A DNA stretch of 64,000 nucleotides from Chalara sp. BL73 (GCA_918026815.1 CAKJVC010000010.1:2544501-2608500); one strand, 5' to 3'; positions 34,806 to 46,054 are shown, counted from the first letter of the stretch. The notes: generated by a model not told the origin, from the letters alone. Translations and numbers: made by a program.

Positions 34806-36685
34806 TCAGCTTAGTCGCCAAATACCGAAAGACCACCCTCCCTCCTGACTCTTTGACAACCCAATCCGCGGCCCACCATTTCCTCGCCTCTCTTCAAACA
34901 TGTCTTCCACCTCCTTCACTGGCACTCGGACCCTATCCCCTTCCAGATACGCTGCCATAACTGCAGGAATACTGAGCCGTGCTTGGACTTCCCCAGTCTC
35001 GCCCCGGACGACAAGCAGTGCTACAGCGGTCAGGAAAATGCCCAACAGGACCAGCAGGAGGTTTGCAATCACCAAGGCCATCAGCGGCGCCTTGGGCACG
35101 CGTGCCACCAGGATCTCATTCCTTGACTGCATCTCGAGCGCGTCCCGAGGTTCAAAGGCACCAGAGGCGGCTGCCAGAGCGGTTTGGCTGTAGGATAGGG
35201 CGAACGCGTCGGAGATATCCTGGGCGGACTGGCCCAGGCCCGCGACAGAGGCGGCTTGGACGAGGTTGGCCTTGCCGACGTCCGTGAGCGCCTGGGTGCC
35301 CTGGACGATGTTGGTGGTGGACGAGTTGCTGGGTTGGGTGACGAAGCGGGTGATGGTGCCGTTGACGGACGAGTACTCGACATCGTACGTGGTTGCGCTG
35401 CAGAACAGGCCCACGATGGTAGCGCCGCCGTGGCTGCCCGCGATGACCTCCGGGTCGCTGGACTGCCCCGCGGTGCGCGGGTTACGCATGTTCACGAGGA
35501 CCATGGCCGCATAGTAGTACGGGTTTTTCGTGTTCTCGTTGGACGTCGAGTTGTCTTTGCCGGAGGAGTCCGTGAAATACACCATGGCGACAGAGTTGTG
35601 GGCACCGACGGCTGTGTTGACTTTTCCTTCGAAGGCAAAGGGGCAGTTGTACGGCGTCGATACCCCAGCTACATTATCTGGGTCGATACATTGGCTTGTT
35701 ACTGGCGTGCAATACGACTGTATAGCATATGTTTTGGCCGTGTAGTCTAGTGAATCTAGTTGCGCGGATTTTGTGCGGGTCATATATGCGTAATGGTTCG
35801 CCCCAACAGTGTGGATTTGGACTAACATGCTATCCGATACGTTTGACAAGACCTTGACAGGGTCGTTTTGCAAAAGTACCATTCCAGAGGCAGGGTTATT
35901 CAAGTTGCAGCTAATGCTGTACGGCTGGAGGATATCGGTACAATTTGGATAGACACCGAAGCCCACCGTTGGAGCGTCTAGAACCGGCCCCACCTGCCAA
36001 AAGCGAACTGTGGTTGTCGTGAAGTGAAGCCAGGTATCAGTCGCGAGAACCAAGGCGCTATTCTCGAAAGTTAGCTAGATGACCCATAACTCAACAGACG
36101 AGAGACGGGCCTCAGAAGAATACCAAGTATCAACATAGTGGCCAGGCTTTTGAGAGGCTTGCACTGGCTTTCCCGTCGACCTTTCCAGCCAAAGCAGTAC
36201 ATCAGCCATCCCCACAGCGCAGAGGGTGCGGCGCTCGTCAGCATACGCAGCATCAATGACAACTGGTAGGGAGTGGGTAGCTGCGTTACGTCGCGGCTCT
36301 TTGAGGATGAAAGGATACCGCGTGCGATCGGGTACGAGACCAAGGTAATGGCAAAGCTAACCAGAATCGGGGCAATGGTGCTAGACCATGATGAGACAAC
36401 GATTAATGTGGATGCGCTGAGCCGGACGAAGATGGCACTGGCATTGTGCTGTTCAGAGTCGAAGGCCAGATTGCTCGAGACAAAGTCGTTTTGGACGACG
36501 CGATAGTGGAAGATCAAGCCCAGCAAAAGCCCCGAGAATAGAACCATCGGCAGAGTCATTACCGCAAATGCAATAAGAATCTCTTGGATTCGCCCACCTA
36601 TGCGAGTAGACGACGGCGACCGGCGGCCGGTGTCGTGGTCTGGTACGCTGCATGTTGGTCCATGATCTTTGTCCATGATTGACAA
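34806..36685 (-). CDS. Polytopic membrane protein, unrecognised family
   Basis: Exons 36685-36107 and 36062-34806 give 611 aa. Hydrophobic segments lie at about residues 34-60 (EILIAFAVMTLPMVLFSGLL), 90-118, 140-165 and 172-190, then a long non-cytosolic-looking region (about 220-520) with many Asn-X-Ser/Thr sites and paired Cys, and a final membrane span (APLMALVIANLLLVLLGIFL) before a charged tail. The pattern matches a widespread but unnamed group of ascomycete membrane proteins with LATDTWLHF after the N-terminal spans. I cannot name a function. The intron 36063-36106 is 44 nt, close to the lower limit. The gene sits between two direct repeat copies. Confidence 0.75.
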
Positions 36686-37464
36686 AACTGTGAAAAGTGA
36701 GCCTACAATCGGTGGCCATGAGGTCTTTTAAGATTGGCTACTTATGAGTATGTGAATGATCTAGATCCGCAGCGTGTGAGCTACCATCGATAGTATACCC
36801 ATAGCTGGAAGTTGGCTACGGAAGCACCACCTATCTTTGCTTTTTATATATGATTTGCCTATGAAAATAGTTAACAAGCATTCTAGGCGGTGCCAAACTC
36901 CGGTGGCGCGCATTTGGGCTCAAGCCAGGCTTAGGCTAAGGCCCGGTCCGGCACAGGCTTAAGCAGCGTGACCCAAGTCCTGATGCGCCACCCAGGTGAC
37001 CATGGACCTCTCGATCGTTGATACGGCCGGCCAGTGCACTGTCTCAGCCCCGGGTACTAGCCATGAACTCAACAAACAGAAGAAAGGTCCTTTACGGCTT
37101 TTAAACAGCTCTATTAGAATTAGCTGTATATGCGTGCTGAGAAATGCAATGTTTCTAAGAACTGTGCAGGAAATTGCAGTTGATAGAATGAAAATGCATC
37201 TGTACGGGTCAACATTTCGCCGAATGAGCTAATAGCATCTATTTACTTATAAAAGAGCATTACAGAAACTGCTTTGCTGATGCTTGCAAGCTTTATAAAA
37301 ATAATAATTAACATCGCTTTCCCAATGTGCTTTACTGTACATTTTTTTTGGTAGTTCTTTTCCCCCCTGCTACTTATGTGTCATGGCTGTCACGTGGTCG
37401 ACGCCTATCACTCAAATACTATTCCTAATTGGAATAAAATGATATGTGATACGTTGCTCTACGT

Positions 37465-37760
37465 TTACAAGTTGCGAATCTCTAAGACTCCATCTGCCCT
37501 CTTTCAAATAAGCCACAAAGCATTAATACATTCCATCTCCTAATATAACTACTGGCTTTCCTAAAAATGAATTCGAGATCAGTAGCTATTGATAACTTGA
37601 AATCCTGATATAAAAAACAAGTTTGGTAAGTCCTGACGATGGTGATTCAAGGTCGAACAGGGTATTAGCCTGGATACTTTTTTTATATTTTTTATATTTT
37701 TTATATTTTTTTTTTAGAAATGTTGATATCGACGTAGACGCCAAATTGCTTGATAGAAAC
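37465..37760 (+). repeat. Dispersed direct repeat, copy 2 with T-rich microsatellite
   Basis: Partner of 33901-34162, about 3.56 kb away, same orientation, less AT-shifted. It is longer mainly because of an internal expansion of TTTTTATA-type units at about 37679-37715. The pair could be solo remnants of a transposon; no terminal repeats, target duplications or transposase are visible. Confidence 0.75.
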
Positions 37761-38160
37761 ACAGTGCTTATTTAATCGTGCATCCTTACCTTCCATACCT
37801 AGTTAGGAGCATTGGAGTCTTCCAACCATAACCTTTGATCATTTATCTCATGCACCACTTCTAGTCTGATGATTAAGACTTTGTGATGATAAATGGAAGC
37901 TGAAGTGGTGAGATACGATTTTGCTATCCACGTAAAGGTCCTCCTCATAGCGAACTCCATATCATTAATCCACAACTTGTTCCTAAACATAACCAAACTG
38001 ATCAATTCAGGGGTTCTCGGTTATGCGGTGGGGATGTAAACAATGCCCCTGATTCAGAGTACCTGAAAGAGTAGAGATTAGGGTACCTGGGTGGTGCCGA
38101 GGCTCGCTTGGACAGCATCAGCATGCCAACTGCAAGGCGTGGGAATAGCCCTCGACATAA

Positions 38161-38168
38161 TATATAAG
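38161..38168 (+). promoter_or_regulatory. TATA box of the MOSC gene
   Basis: TATATAAG, 92 nt before the ATG at 38260. Confidence 0.45.
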
Positions 38169-38259
38169 CAAGCTGCCCCTCCACGCCACTTTTCGCGCAT
38201 TCTCTCGCATTTCTTACCTGCTTTATTTTTCGGAGAAGCACACGTTGAATCGAGCGAAC

Positions 38260-39219
38260 ATGCTCGAAAAGCTCAATCCCTTCGGGCCCGCCTACCCCGC
38301 CACCGAAATCTCGGCCCTCTATATCTATCCCGTCAAATCCTGTCGCGGCATCCGACTCAACTCTGCGCAGCTCACCCGCGAAGGCCTCGACCTAGATCGA
38401 AAATGGATGTTCGTCGACGCAAAAACCCACCACTTCCAGACCATCCGGCAGATCTCCGAGATGACCCTCATCGACACCGCGATCATAAACGCAGGCGCGA
38501 ACCTAGGGGACGAGGAGCTAGTGCTAAGCATCCATGATACGGATGTCAAAATCTCGGTCCCGTCGCGCCCAACTAAACAATGGCTGGAGGAGCACACGGA
38601 GCTCGATAGGGTCGAGATCTGGGGGAGGAATGTGGACGCATATTTCTATTCCGCGGAGCTGTCGAAACCATTCTGCGACTTCTTGAAGAAGGATGTGAGG
38701 CTCGTGTATAAAGGGCCCGAGAGACGGACGTTCCGCGATACTAGCGTTAACTTCCCAGATGTGGCGCCCATACTGGTGGCTAGTGAGGAGAGCCTCGCAG
38801 AGCTCAATTCGAGGTTGGCGGGGAAGGATGAAGATGAGATTACATACGAGCGCTTCCGCGGAAACATCATTGTAAGGAATTCGCCGGCCCAAGGTCCATG
38901 GAGCGAAGATAGGTGGAAGACGCTGCGCATTGGCGGATTGGTAAGTGGAACAAATGTTGATATAGTTGCCCGGGCCGCGAGATGTTTGGTGCCGAATGTG
39001 AATCCGGACACCGCGGTCGCGCACAAGAAAGAGCCCTGGACTACATTGATGAGTTACCGGAGGGTGGATCCGGGGATAAATTTCAAGCCGTGTTTTGGTA
39101 TGCTAGCATGTCCAAGGACGGGTGGGTTGTTGGAGGTTGGAATGAAGGTGGAGGTTACGGAGGTCATGCCTGAAGGCACGGAACACGTTTACGGGAAGAA
39201 TTTTGGCAATAAGTCGTGA
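38260..39219 (+). CDS. MOSC-domain protein (mARC-like molybdenum enzyme)
   Basis: Single exon, 319 aa. The N-terminal beta-barrel domain starts ISALYIYPVKSCRGI and LDLDRKWMFVD, as in MOSC_N. The MOSC domain contains RFRGNIIV, a conserved Cys in ARCLVPNVNPDTA (about residue 247) and the C-terminal GINFKPCFGMLA. The Cys is placed where mARC and YiiM/YcbX relatives bind the molybdenum cofactor. mARC-type proteins reduce N-hydroxylated compounds or pass electrons with cytochrome b5 partners; no partner gene is nearby. The ATG at 38260 follows a TATA box. Confidence 0.9.
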   Translation: MLEKLNPFGPAYPATEISALYIYPVKSCRGIRLNSAQLTREGLDLDRKWMFVDAKTHHFQTIRQISEMTLIDTAIINAGANLGDEELVLSIHDTDVKISVPSRPTKQWLEEHTELDRVEIWGRNVDAYFYSAELSKPFCDFLKKDVRLVYKGPERRTFRDTSVNFPDVAPILVASEESLAELNSRLAGKDEDEITYERFRGNIIVRNSPAQGPWSEDRWKTLRIGGLVSGTNVDIVARAARCLVPNVNPDTAVAHKKEPWTTLMSYRRVDPGINFKPCFGMLACPRTGGLLEVGMKVEVTEVMPEGTEHVYGKNFGNKS

Positions 39220-39768
39220 CCTGCCCATTCAGTAGAAGACTGAAATGTCAAATTCGTATACTCTAGGCTGCAGGCTATCCCCATGGGAGAGTGACCCAAC
39301 ATGCCGCCAGGTTTTTGGAACTCATGATGCGGCGTAGCAACGCAGCATCATGTCACTCTTAGCACTAGTTGAAAGGCTCCTGAAATGGAGAACTACTTTG
39401 CTCATTGGCTAACTCCTTGCCCGCTTTGGATTGAAAAGCTATCTGGGATCCTTACATCATATACAGGGCTGAAATATGCTAAGGTGTATATCCAAGTTGT
39501 TCTTGATATATTCTAATACAAGCCGTCAGCGCAAAAGGAGATTGAAAGACTTGGATGAATTTGAATTGGGTTCTTCATGGTATCGGATCCCCTTGTACAC
39601 TAACATTCCGTGTGTTAATGATGCCTTGTTTGCGGTAAAGACTTGACGGTTTGAAATGTAGGAAATCAAGGAAAGATCAGTAACTTGGCAAGAAAGCAGT
39701 TTAGAAAGGCGGATAGTCGATATTATCATTTTAATTTCAGACTGCATATGATTGTTACACATTCCATA
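39220..39768. other. Intergenic region between convergent genes
   Basis: 3' flanks of the MOSC and rad4 genes; nothing further supported. Confidence 0.5.
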
Positions 39769-42700
39769 TCATCCATCATCATTGTCCAGATCATCGTGAT
39801 CAAAATATCGTGATCTCAACTCTTCGTTCTTCGTTGCGGTTCTTCTGGGTGTTTTCTTTGGTTGAGCAGGTAGAGTGGCTCTTCTCCTAGGCGCCTTCCT
39901 TGTCGTTTTCTGAGGAATAGCCTCCGGCTCAGATTCAGGTTCGGATTCGATTTCAAGCTCAGAGCTGGACTCAGAATCGGATAGAAGAGAGGAGGAATCT
40001 TGACCTTCGTCCTCCTCCTCTTCGTCTTTAACCTCAGCTTTGCGTTTTGATTTACCGTTGATCTTGAGTTGGGGTGCCTTCTGCGGAAGTGCACGTTTAG
40101 CTGGCATCTTGCCTTTGACTGACTTTGCCGTTTGCTGGATAGCTTTCTTGGGTGGCCGGCCACGTTTCTTCGCTTGTGGAACAACTTCAGCAAGTTCAGC
40201 CTTTTCCATTTCAATGTCTTCGTCTGCATTGAAAGTCTTTTTTGTTCTACTGGATTCTAGAGCTTGGGTAGTCGCATATACTTGTGTAATTGAAGGCTTC
40301 GTTGGCTCATCATACTCTTCAACTACGAACCCCCCACCTTGGTCATCTTCATCCTCGTTTACAATAGGAAAGAAACTTGGTCCATGATGTTCATAGGGTT
40401 CACCGTATTCATGTCCTGCTGGAAGGAAGCCGCCTGCCATTTCCTCATCCCTTTTTGCCATGCTTCGAGCCTGAACTTCAAGTTGCCTGTCGGTATTTTG
40501 TGCCTTCTTACTTATATAGGGATTGAGGACATCGGGGTTGTTGTCTAACTCGTCACCATATTCTTCTCTTACTCTCTCGATGATTCGCATTCCCATCAAG
40601 AACTTCTTCCACGTAGTCAAAGCAGTCTTCGTCCTTTTCTCATCCTCTTTTCTCACTCGCTCTATTTCTTCCTTCTCCCATTCTTCCATCACGGCATCAC
40701 AGTGCTCTTCCGCGATGACGACTCCATTTATAATTGGAACTGCCATCCGATGCCCAAACTCGAATCCTGTTACCGCTTCTGCATAGTCAATTCCAAGACG
40801 CTTACATATCTTCACAGTTCCCCTTCGTGGTATATGTGCCGCACCCTCTGGAAGCATACTATCGACGTACAGATCTATGTTGCCGAAATTATTTTTTGGT
40901 ATTACTCCATTCTCGATCGGTGGTGGAATGATCCAATCTGTCTGATCCCACGAGTACAAGCCTTGTAGTGGTTTCTCACCGCTAGCATGTTCAGCTTCTG
41001 CTAGTTCACGTCTTCTGTTCGTTGTTGCAACTCGATATGGAACACGTTTCAATGGTTCTTCCCCAAGGATAGGTGCACGTCCTTCTTTATGCCAAGTCTC
41101 TTGACTTTTACAACTGACGACATCTTTTCGAAGATAGACCTTTTCCTCTACACTCTCCTCGCCCTTTCCTTTGATAGTAAAGGTCTTAACATGTTCAGCG
41201 CCGGGTCTGAGAGCTTCTTCTCGTTTGAAGTGCCTCTCAAGTACAAACTCGGTAGAAGTTTTATATGACTGAAGTGTCTCCTTGCCCTCCACAACTTCTT
41301 TCTTTTCTGGCTTGACGGCTTTAAGGTCGGTTGCTTCCTCATGATCATCGATCTCTGTGCGAGGAAATTTCCTGGTACCTCGAGAATAAGCGCTCATAAC
41401 CGTCTTAAACCAGTCAAACTCTTCGTAACGCTTCACTTTACCGTTACGGTTGTAAATAGGCACTTTCTCTACTCCGAGACGGTTGCCCTTAGTTCGGCCG
41501 GGCCACATGTGCCGTTTCAAGTATCTCGTTGTCACATCCTTAGCCGAACCATCTGGAGAGTGACCAATGATGTAAGAAGTGACCTGTTTGGCCTTATCTG
41601 ATTTCCCCCCTCGAGGTTCAAACATCTCTAGAAACTTTGGTTCGTTGGCGACAATATGAAGAACCACAGCATCGACAGGAGTATACATATTGGTCACAGG
41701 CGACAACGCTTCCGTCCAATAATGCGGAAATAATAAATCCTTATCATACGGTAATGATGGAAGAACTCGCTGTTTGGCAGGAGTAACATCTATGACGGAA
41801 TCGCTGTCACTGGCAGCGGCCGCCTCCTCATCGCTGTCAGTAAGCTCAACAGGTGCATCTTCCCTGCCATTGCCTCGTGAAGCACGTCTTGTGGAATCTT
41901 TGGCTGCAGATTTCGTCAACGTCTTCGTTTTCGTAATAGCTCTTGGCTTTGGCTTCTTGATGGGCTTTGGTGTTGGTTCCCTTCCCTCGGTGTCATTCTC
42001 ATCATCTGATGTATCTTCTGCCATGGTGACTGGTGATTTTTTCTTCAGCTTTCGAGGATTCCTCTCAAACGCCTCTTCATGTTGACTCCATCCAAAGCCC
42101 AGTGGTTGTAAGTTGGCTACCATTCGCGCCTCGATTCCTATTGCTCGCAATAATCCTGTAAATAATTGTGCACCTACATCTCGACTACCCTCCATCTTTT
42201 GCGCATGCTCTTTGAACTCATCTAGGTTCGCGATCTTTTCACCATGTAACTCTGGATCATGCGGGTCATTGTTGAAGCTCTTTAATTCGCCATCTAGCTT
42301 CTCGAGCGACATATATCCAACCTTTCTTAATCCTGGAGCCGTAATTCGAAATCGCTGCTTCCAATATATTCGCAGATTCTTGAGCAGCTTGTGCAAAGGG
42401 TCTCCACGACTTCGATTGGCCTCCCCTTTTTCGGATCTCTCCGCCGGCCTGCCCCAATCTCTCTGACTTCTGGGATTTTCTGCTCTGCCATTGACAGTTT
42501 TACCCTTGCCCTTTCCTTTACTACTAGAAGTCGGACCTTCTTCTTCACCGAGGGGTAGTCCGCTATTTCGGCGCCAGCTTTCAACTTCATTCATAACTGA
42601 CTTTGGCAATGCCTTTACCAAGATATCCTGCACCTCCTTGTCGCATAACCAGTGATTCCTTGTATGATTATGCCACATTAGTGCTTGTACATGAATCTGA

Positions 42701-43242
42701 TGTGTTGCCGTCCTTATGCCTCTTTCAATCTTACTCGGACCCTTCTTATTTCCAAATGGATTTGTCAGGCTCACTCTATTGTCCCGTATCAAGGTTAGCT
42801 CAAGGTCACCCGAAGGCGCTGGTCCGATTGGAGCTGGAGCTGGAGGCGCATTCGTGTTTACATCCTCAAACTCAATCTCTTCATCATCCTCTTCACTGTC
42901 ATCGTCGCTAAGGTTCTGCCTCTTGGTCACCTTAATTGGTACATCTTCGAAATCGTCAGTGTCGGAGAGGGAGGAGAGCGAGCTTCCGTCATCATCGATG
43001 TCCGGCAGAGACTTCTTATTTGAGGTATTGCCTCCTGATCTTATGCCGGCATCCAGGTCGTCGAAGAGAGTCTTCTTCCTTGGTGTATGGATCGCTTGTT
43101 TTACTGTCGCCTTTTCTCTCTCTGTTCCTTTGCCTCTTCCCTTGACTCTAGTGCTCGCTTTTGGCCTCTTGGGAGTAGGTTCGGATGGGCCGGCTTCTGG
43201 AGAAGAAGAGCGCAAGCGTTTCCTAGGGAGAAAAGGAGGCAT
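39769..43242 (-). CDS. rad4: DNA damage recognition protein Rad4/XPC
   Basis: Single exon, 1157 aa from the ATG at 43242 (an in-frame ATG 40 codons upstream is less likely; MPPFLPRKRLRSSSPE is the usual start). Long basic and acidic tails flank the core. The transglutaminase-like fold spans about residues 210-600, with SWRRNSG, LFTGLLRAIGIEARMV and HYWTEALSP. BHD1-3 follow at about 600-860: HPDGS/RYLKRHMWPG in BHD1, GLYSWDQTDWI and NNFGNIDLYVDSMLP in BHD2/3, then KICKRLGIDYAEAVTGFEF. In complex with Rad23 it binds distorted DNA first in global-genome nucleotide excision repair. The C-terminal 250 residues are low-complexity Lys/Glu/Ser. An uninterrupted 3.5-kb frame is notable in an intron-rich window. 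Confidence 0.93.
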   Translation of the reverse strand: MPPFLPRKRLRSSSPEAGPSEPTPKRPKASTRVKGRGKGTEREKATVKQAIHTPRKKTLFDDLDAGIRSGGNTSNKKSLPDIDDDGSSLSSLSDTDDFEDVPIKVTKRQNLSDDDSEEDDEEIEFEDVNTNAPPAPAPIGPAPSGDLELTLIRDNRVSLTNPFGNKKGPSKIERGIRTATHQIHVQALMWHNHTRNHWLCDKEVQDILVKALPKSVMNEVESWRRNSGLPLGEEEGPTSSSKGKGKGKTVNGRAENPRSQRDWGRPAERSEKGEANRSRGDPLHKLLKNLRIYWKQRFRITAPGLRKVGYMSLEKLDGELKSFNNDPHDPELHGEKIANLDEFKEHAQKMEGSRDVGAQLFTGLLRAIGIEARMVANLQPLGFGWSQHEEAFERNPRKLKKKSPVTMAEDTSDDENDTEGREPTPKPIKKPKPRAITKTKTLTKSAAKDSTRRASRGNGREDAPVELTDSDEEAAAASDSDSVIDVTPAKQRVLPSLPYDKDLLFPHYWTEALSPVTNMYTPVDAVVLHIVANEPKFLEMFEPRGGKSDKAKQVTSYIIGHSPDGSAKDVTTRYLKRHMWPGRTKGNRLGVEKVPIYNRNGKVKRYEEFDWFKTVMSAYSRGTRKFPRTEIDDHEEATDLKAVKPEKKEVVEGKETLQSYKTSTEFVLERHFKREEALRPGAEHVKTFTIKGKGEESVEEKVYLRKDVVSCKSQETWHKEGRAPILGEEPLKRVPYRVATTNRRRELAEAEHASGEKPLQGLYSWDQTDWIIPPPIENGVIPKNNFGNIDLYVDSMLPEGAAHIPRRGTVKICKRLGIDYAEAVTGFEFGHRMAVPIINGVVIAEEHCDAVMEEWEKEEIERVRKEDEKRTKTALTTWKKFLMGMRIIERVREEYGDELDNNPDVLNPYISKKAQNTDRQLEVQARSMAKRDEEMAGGFLPAGHEYGEPYEHHGPSFFPIVNEDEDDQGGGFVVEEYDEPTKPSITQVYATTQALESSRTKKTFNADEDIEMEKAELAEVVPQAKKRGRPPKKAIQQTAKSVKGKMPAKRALPQKAPQLKINGKSKRKAEVKDEEEEDEGQDSSSLLSDSESSSELEIESEPESEPEAIPQKTTRKAPRRRATLPAQPKKTPRRTATKNEELRSRYFDHDDLDNDDG

Positions 43243-43889
43243 CTCGATACATATTAGGGCTCTGAGGGCGTTATTGTGGAAGGCAGCCTGGCAGTACTTT
43301 TGGTGGACGCGACTATGACCTGTCGCGAAGTCACGTTTTTTCCTTTCTTCGCTGTGTATCACGTCATCAATTTACTAGCGTCAGGTACATTTGTCAAGGG
43401 TATGGGTATTGGCCGCCCCCATTGAATCTTGAATGCCCCTCTTGCGGTTTACAGTGATAGAAGCCAGCAGCTGTACATTAATAACAAGCTAATAACCCAA
43501 TCACTAGTAGACGAATCTTCTATTGTTAGCTTCTGTGGTTGAACTTCATGATTATCATAAAGTCCATATGCTTCTCTCCATCTAAGCACCCTCATTTGAA
43601 GCAACTTAATCTTTTCTGCCCGTTAACCTTGCCTCCCCTTAAAAAGAGTTCGCCTTGGTCTCGATATCGTCGCCTAATATATAAATCAATTGCATCTGTA
43701 TAACACTGGCCGGAATAGGCCTGGTCGAGGTTTGATTCCTTTTCACCCGCTCGGCATTCTCCACGCGCAAACCGTCAGCGCGTCTAACGCCTCTCTGTAT
43801 CGCGGGCGGTCTGCACTGATTATGTATCCCGCTGGTAGCAGCTGCTTCCTCTCCAGCTGTCATTCCCATATGCTTCATATTGGATCTTC
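43243..43889. other. Promoter side of rad4
   Basis: Spacer between two same-strand genes. No gene supported. Confidence 0.5.
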
Positions 43890-44690
43890 TCAATCTTTCA
43901 CTCTACTCGGAGGGCCATCGGCCACCGCAATGGGATGTCCATGTTTCTTCCTCCAATCTCTAACTCCGATATCAAACGCAGCTCTATTGACGCCATCTCT
44001 CACCTTCAAATCGTCAGCCCAGCCAAATGCGATATACTGCTTCTTTACTCACAAGATGCATATGAACACCTAGGGTCTCCACGTTTTTGTTCCGTGACTC
44101 GTCGTCGAAGAATAACATTTCCTCATACCTCAGCCCGGTAGCCTTCTGTAGTTTGTTGAAGTGGGTGATCTTGTTCCCAGGATATATCTCCATACTAGGC
44201 CAGAAGCATGTCAGCACGCCTGTCTATGATGGGCCGAGATCTCGGCATGCAAAAGTGTTCAAATATCTCCTTTGAGTACTTACTGGTCGAAAAAGTCGAT
44301 CGGTTTCTTCCTCTTCCCTTCTCCAGCGGGTATCTGTAGCAACCTTAACATCTCCCTCCCCAAGTCCGGGGCATGAGTCCTCGACGCTGCGCCGACCAAA
44401 ATTCCATGTTCTCGTAGGGAGTATAGGATCGAGGGGACTTCGGCGAAGAAGGCGTAGCTCTCGCCCAAGCGGTCCTTGACATGCTCATGTCCAGATGATG
44501 CCTTGATCGGCGGCGTGACATGCGTATCGACCCAGAACGGCCATAGTGTATAGTCAAGGTCGAATACAATAAGCTTGGGGAGAGGGAGAGAGTCTGTAAG
44601 TGTTGATGGGGTGGAGATGATGGAAGTGTCAGTCGATGAAGGCGGTGGTGGAGGCGGTTCATTCGGCGCTTTGCTCAGCTTCTTTGGCAT
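43890..44690 (-). CDS. Magnesium-dependent phosphatase-1 (MDP1, HAD superfamily)
   Basis: Exons 44690-44284, 44194-44053 and 44003-43890 give 220 aa. A proline- and Ser/Thr-rich start (about 1-35) leads to the HAD nucleophile motif IVFDLDYTLWPFW with DxDxT. Motif II is AASRTHAP, the Lys motif is in KITHFNKL, and the acidic motif is MLFFDDESRN. The last exon VRDGVNRAAFDIGVRDWRKKHG is the usual MDP1 end. MDP1 proteins dephosphorylate protein Tyr and sugar or ketosamine phosphates in vitro; the physiological substrate in fungi is unknown. All catalytic residues are present. Confidence 0.9.
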
Positions 44691-45403
44691 GTTGAGCAGC
44701 AGGAGGGATAGAATTAAGTAAGATATTGTAGAAATGCGTGTTGGGGGGGTTGGTCGTTACGATAATTTTGAGATATCAATTATTGAAATGATAATTATAT
44801 TTACTGTAGGTGTACGTGTACGGGTAGCTTTTCCCTTGGTATAGCGATTAGAAATGATTGATGACGGTGTTTGTGGGTAAAACCACTTAAACATTTAATT
44901 GGGGAGAGGGGCATAGAGGGGAGCCAGAGGGGCGAGGGGCCTTCCCTGTAGTGATGTGTACAGGGACCTTTGTTAGGGGGTAGTTATAGGGTTTTAGAGG
45001 GGGGCATTACAGTAAAGAAAAGAAAAAAAATTGATTACCGAGTGTCAAGTTTGTATGGATCCGGCGGATGAAAAGAAAGTTGGTGGAACTCTGACCCTCT
45101 CACCCCCCAGTCATCTTCCTCTCCCTCTCTCTCTCTCTCCTCTTTGACTCATACAAACAGTCTTCTTTCCTTCGTCTTCTAACTCTTCTTTCCGTTAGAC
45201 TGTAGATCTACTCTCTAAAATATAAAATAAAAACCATACTCTCAAAACATCCCAAAAAAATCTACAGCGCATCCATCATCTTTCGCACGTCATTCCCACC
45301 AATAGCCTGTTCCATAATTCGTTTGAAGCTCCCAACGGCGCATAATCAGAGCTCGCCTTCCTCACCGCAACATTTAACAGCAACAAGTTGGAGCTTCATT
45401 CAA
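44691..45403. promoter_or_regulatory. Divergent promoter region with G-rich and CT-repeat tracts
   Basis: Between the MDP1 gene (-) and the GNAT gene (+). A G-rich tract with repeated AGGGG units spans about 44899-45005, and a pyrimidine (CT)n run lies at about 45118-45147. CT tracts are frequent in promoters of filamentous ascomycetes. No gene supported. Confidence 0.45.
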
Positions 45404-46054
45404 ATGAGGCAGACGTCGACTACTTACACCATCGCATCTGCCAACGACAACCAATTCGACATGATGGATGGTCTCTCCATTCTCGCCCTAGCTGCCGAGA
45501 CTGTCCAGCGATCCGAAGCAAACAAACAGCTCCAACAGCCAGAGTTTACCATCCGCAGAGGTCGCCTGGCAAGCGATATCTCTCTCTTAGGCCCCATCGA
45601 ACGATCAGCTGCTGAAATTTTCCGGACCGTCAACCTCGATGCGCTGGTGGATTTCACGACAGTCAGCAGATTTGACCGCACCCGCATGATCGACGCCGGC
45701 CATCTCTGGGTGGTTGTCAACAGATGGGACGAACCAGTGGGATTTGTCGCTGGGCAGGATATCGGTGGAAACTTTCATATCGTCGAGCTTTCGGTCGCAC
45801 AACCATATCAGGGTAGAGGTTTTGGCAAGGTGCTAATCGCGCAAATGATGGACGACCTCAGACGAGAAGGATACAAAGCCATCACGCTAACGACATTCCG
45901 AAATATCCCTTGGAATGGCCCATTATTCAGAAGACTGGGCTTTATGGAGGTGGATTTGGGAGAGATGGGACCCGACTACCTGAAAATATGGCAACACGAG
46001 GCTGCCCTGGGGCTGGATATGAACCAGAGGTGTGTCATGGGCAGAATGCTTTAA
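45404..46054 (+). CDS. GNAT family N-acetyltransferase
   Basis: Single exon, 216 aa; the ATG at 45404 is the first in frame with a good context. The acyl-CoA site is LSVAQPYQGRGFGKVLI (Q-x-x-G-x-G/A), preceded by AGHLWVVVN and PVGFVAGQDI, the central beta strands, and followed by ALTLTTF-like strand 5 (KAITLTTFRNIPWNG) and the Tyr-bearing YLKIWQHE. The first 60 residues are less conserved. Substrate unknown; the core resembles bacterial-style small-molecule or toxin-modifying acetyltransferases more than histone enzymes. Confidence 0.88.
   Translation: MRQTSTTYTIASANDNQFDMMDGLSILALAAETVQRSEANKQLQQPEFTIRRGRLASDISLLGPIERSAAEIFRTVNLDALVDFTTVSRFDRTRMIDAGHLWVVVNRWDEPVGFVAGQDIGGNFHIVELSVAQPYQGRGFGKVLIAQMMDDLRREGYKAITLTTFRNIPWNGPLFRRLGFMEVDLGEMGPDYLKIWQHEAALGLDMNQRCVMGRML

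Larger units (their letters stand above)
36686..38259. other. Repeat-containing intergenic region
   Basis: Holds repeat copy 2, a T-rich microsatellite, and a TATA element before the MOSC gene. No gene supported. Confidence 0.55.

Noticed and set aside
34900..35750. Plus-strand frames of up to 164 codons
   Set aside because: They lie antisense to the membrane-protein exon and lack family features or splice structure.
33901..37760. LTR retrotransposon with the two repeats as LTRs
   Set aside because: No gag/pol, primer-binding site or TG..CA ends are visible, and the interior holds a normal spliced host gene.
40040..43318. Several open frames on the plus strand across the rad4 gene
   Set aside because: They are antisense shadows of a highly conserved Rad4 frame and have low-complexity Ser-rich content.
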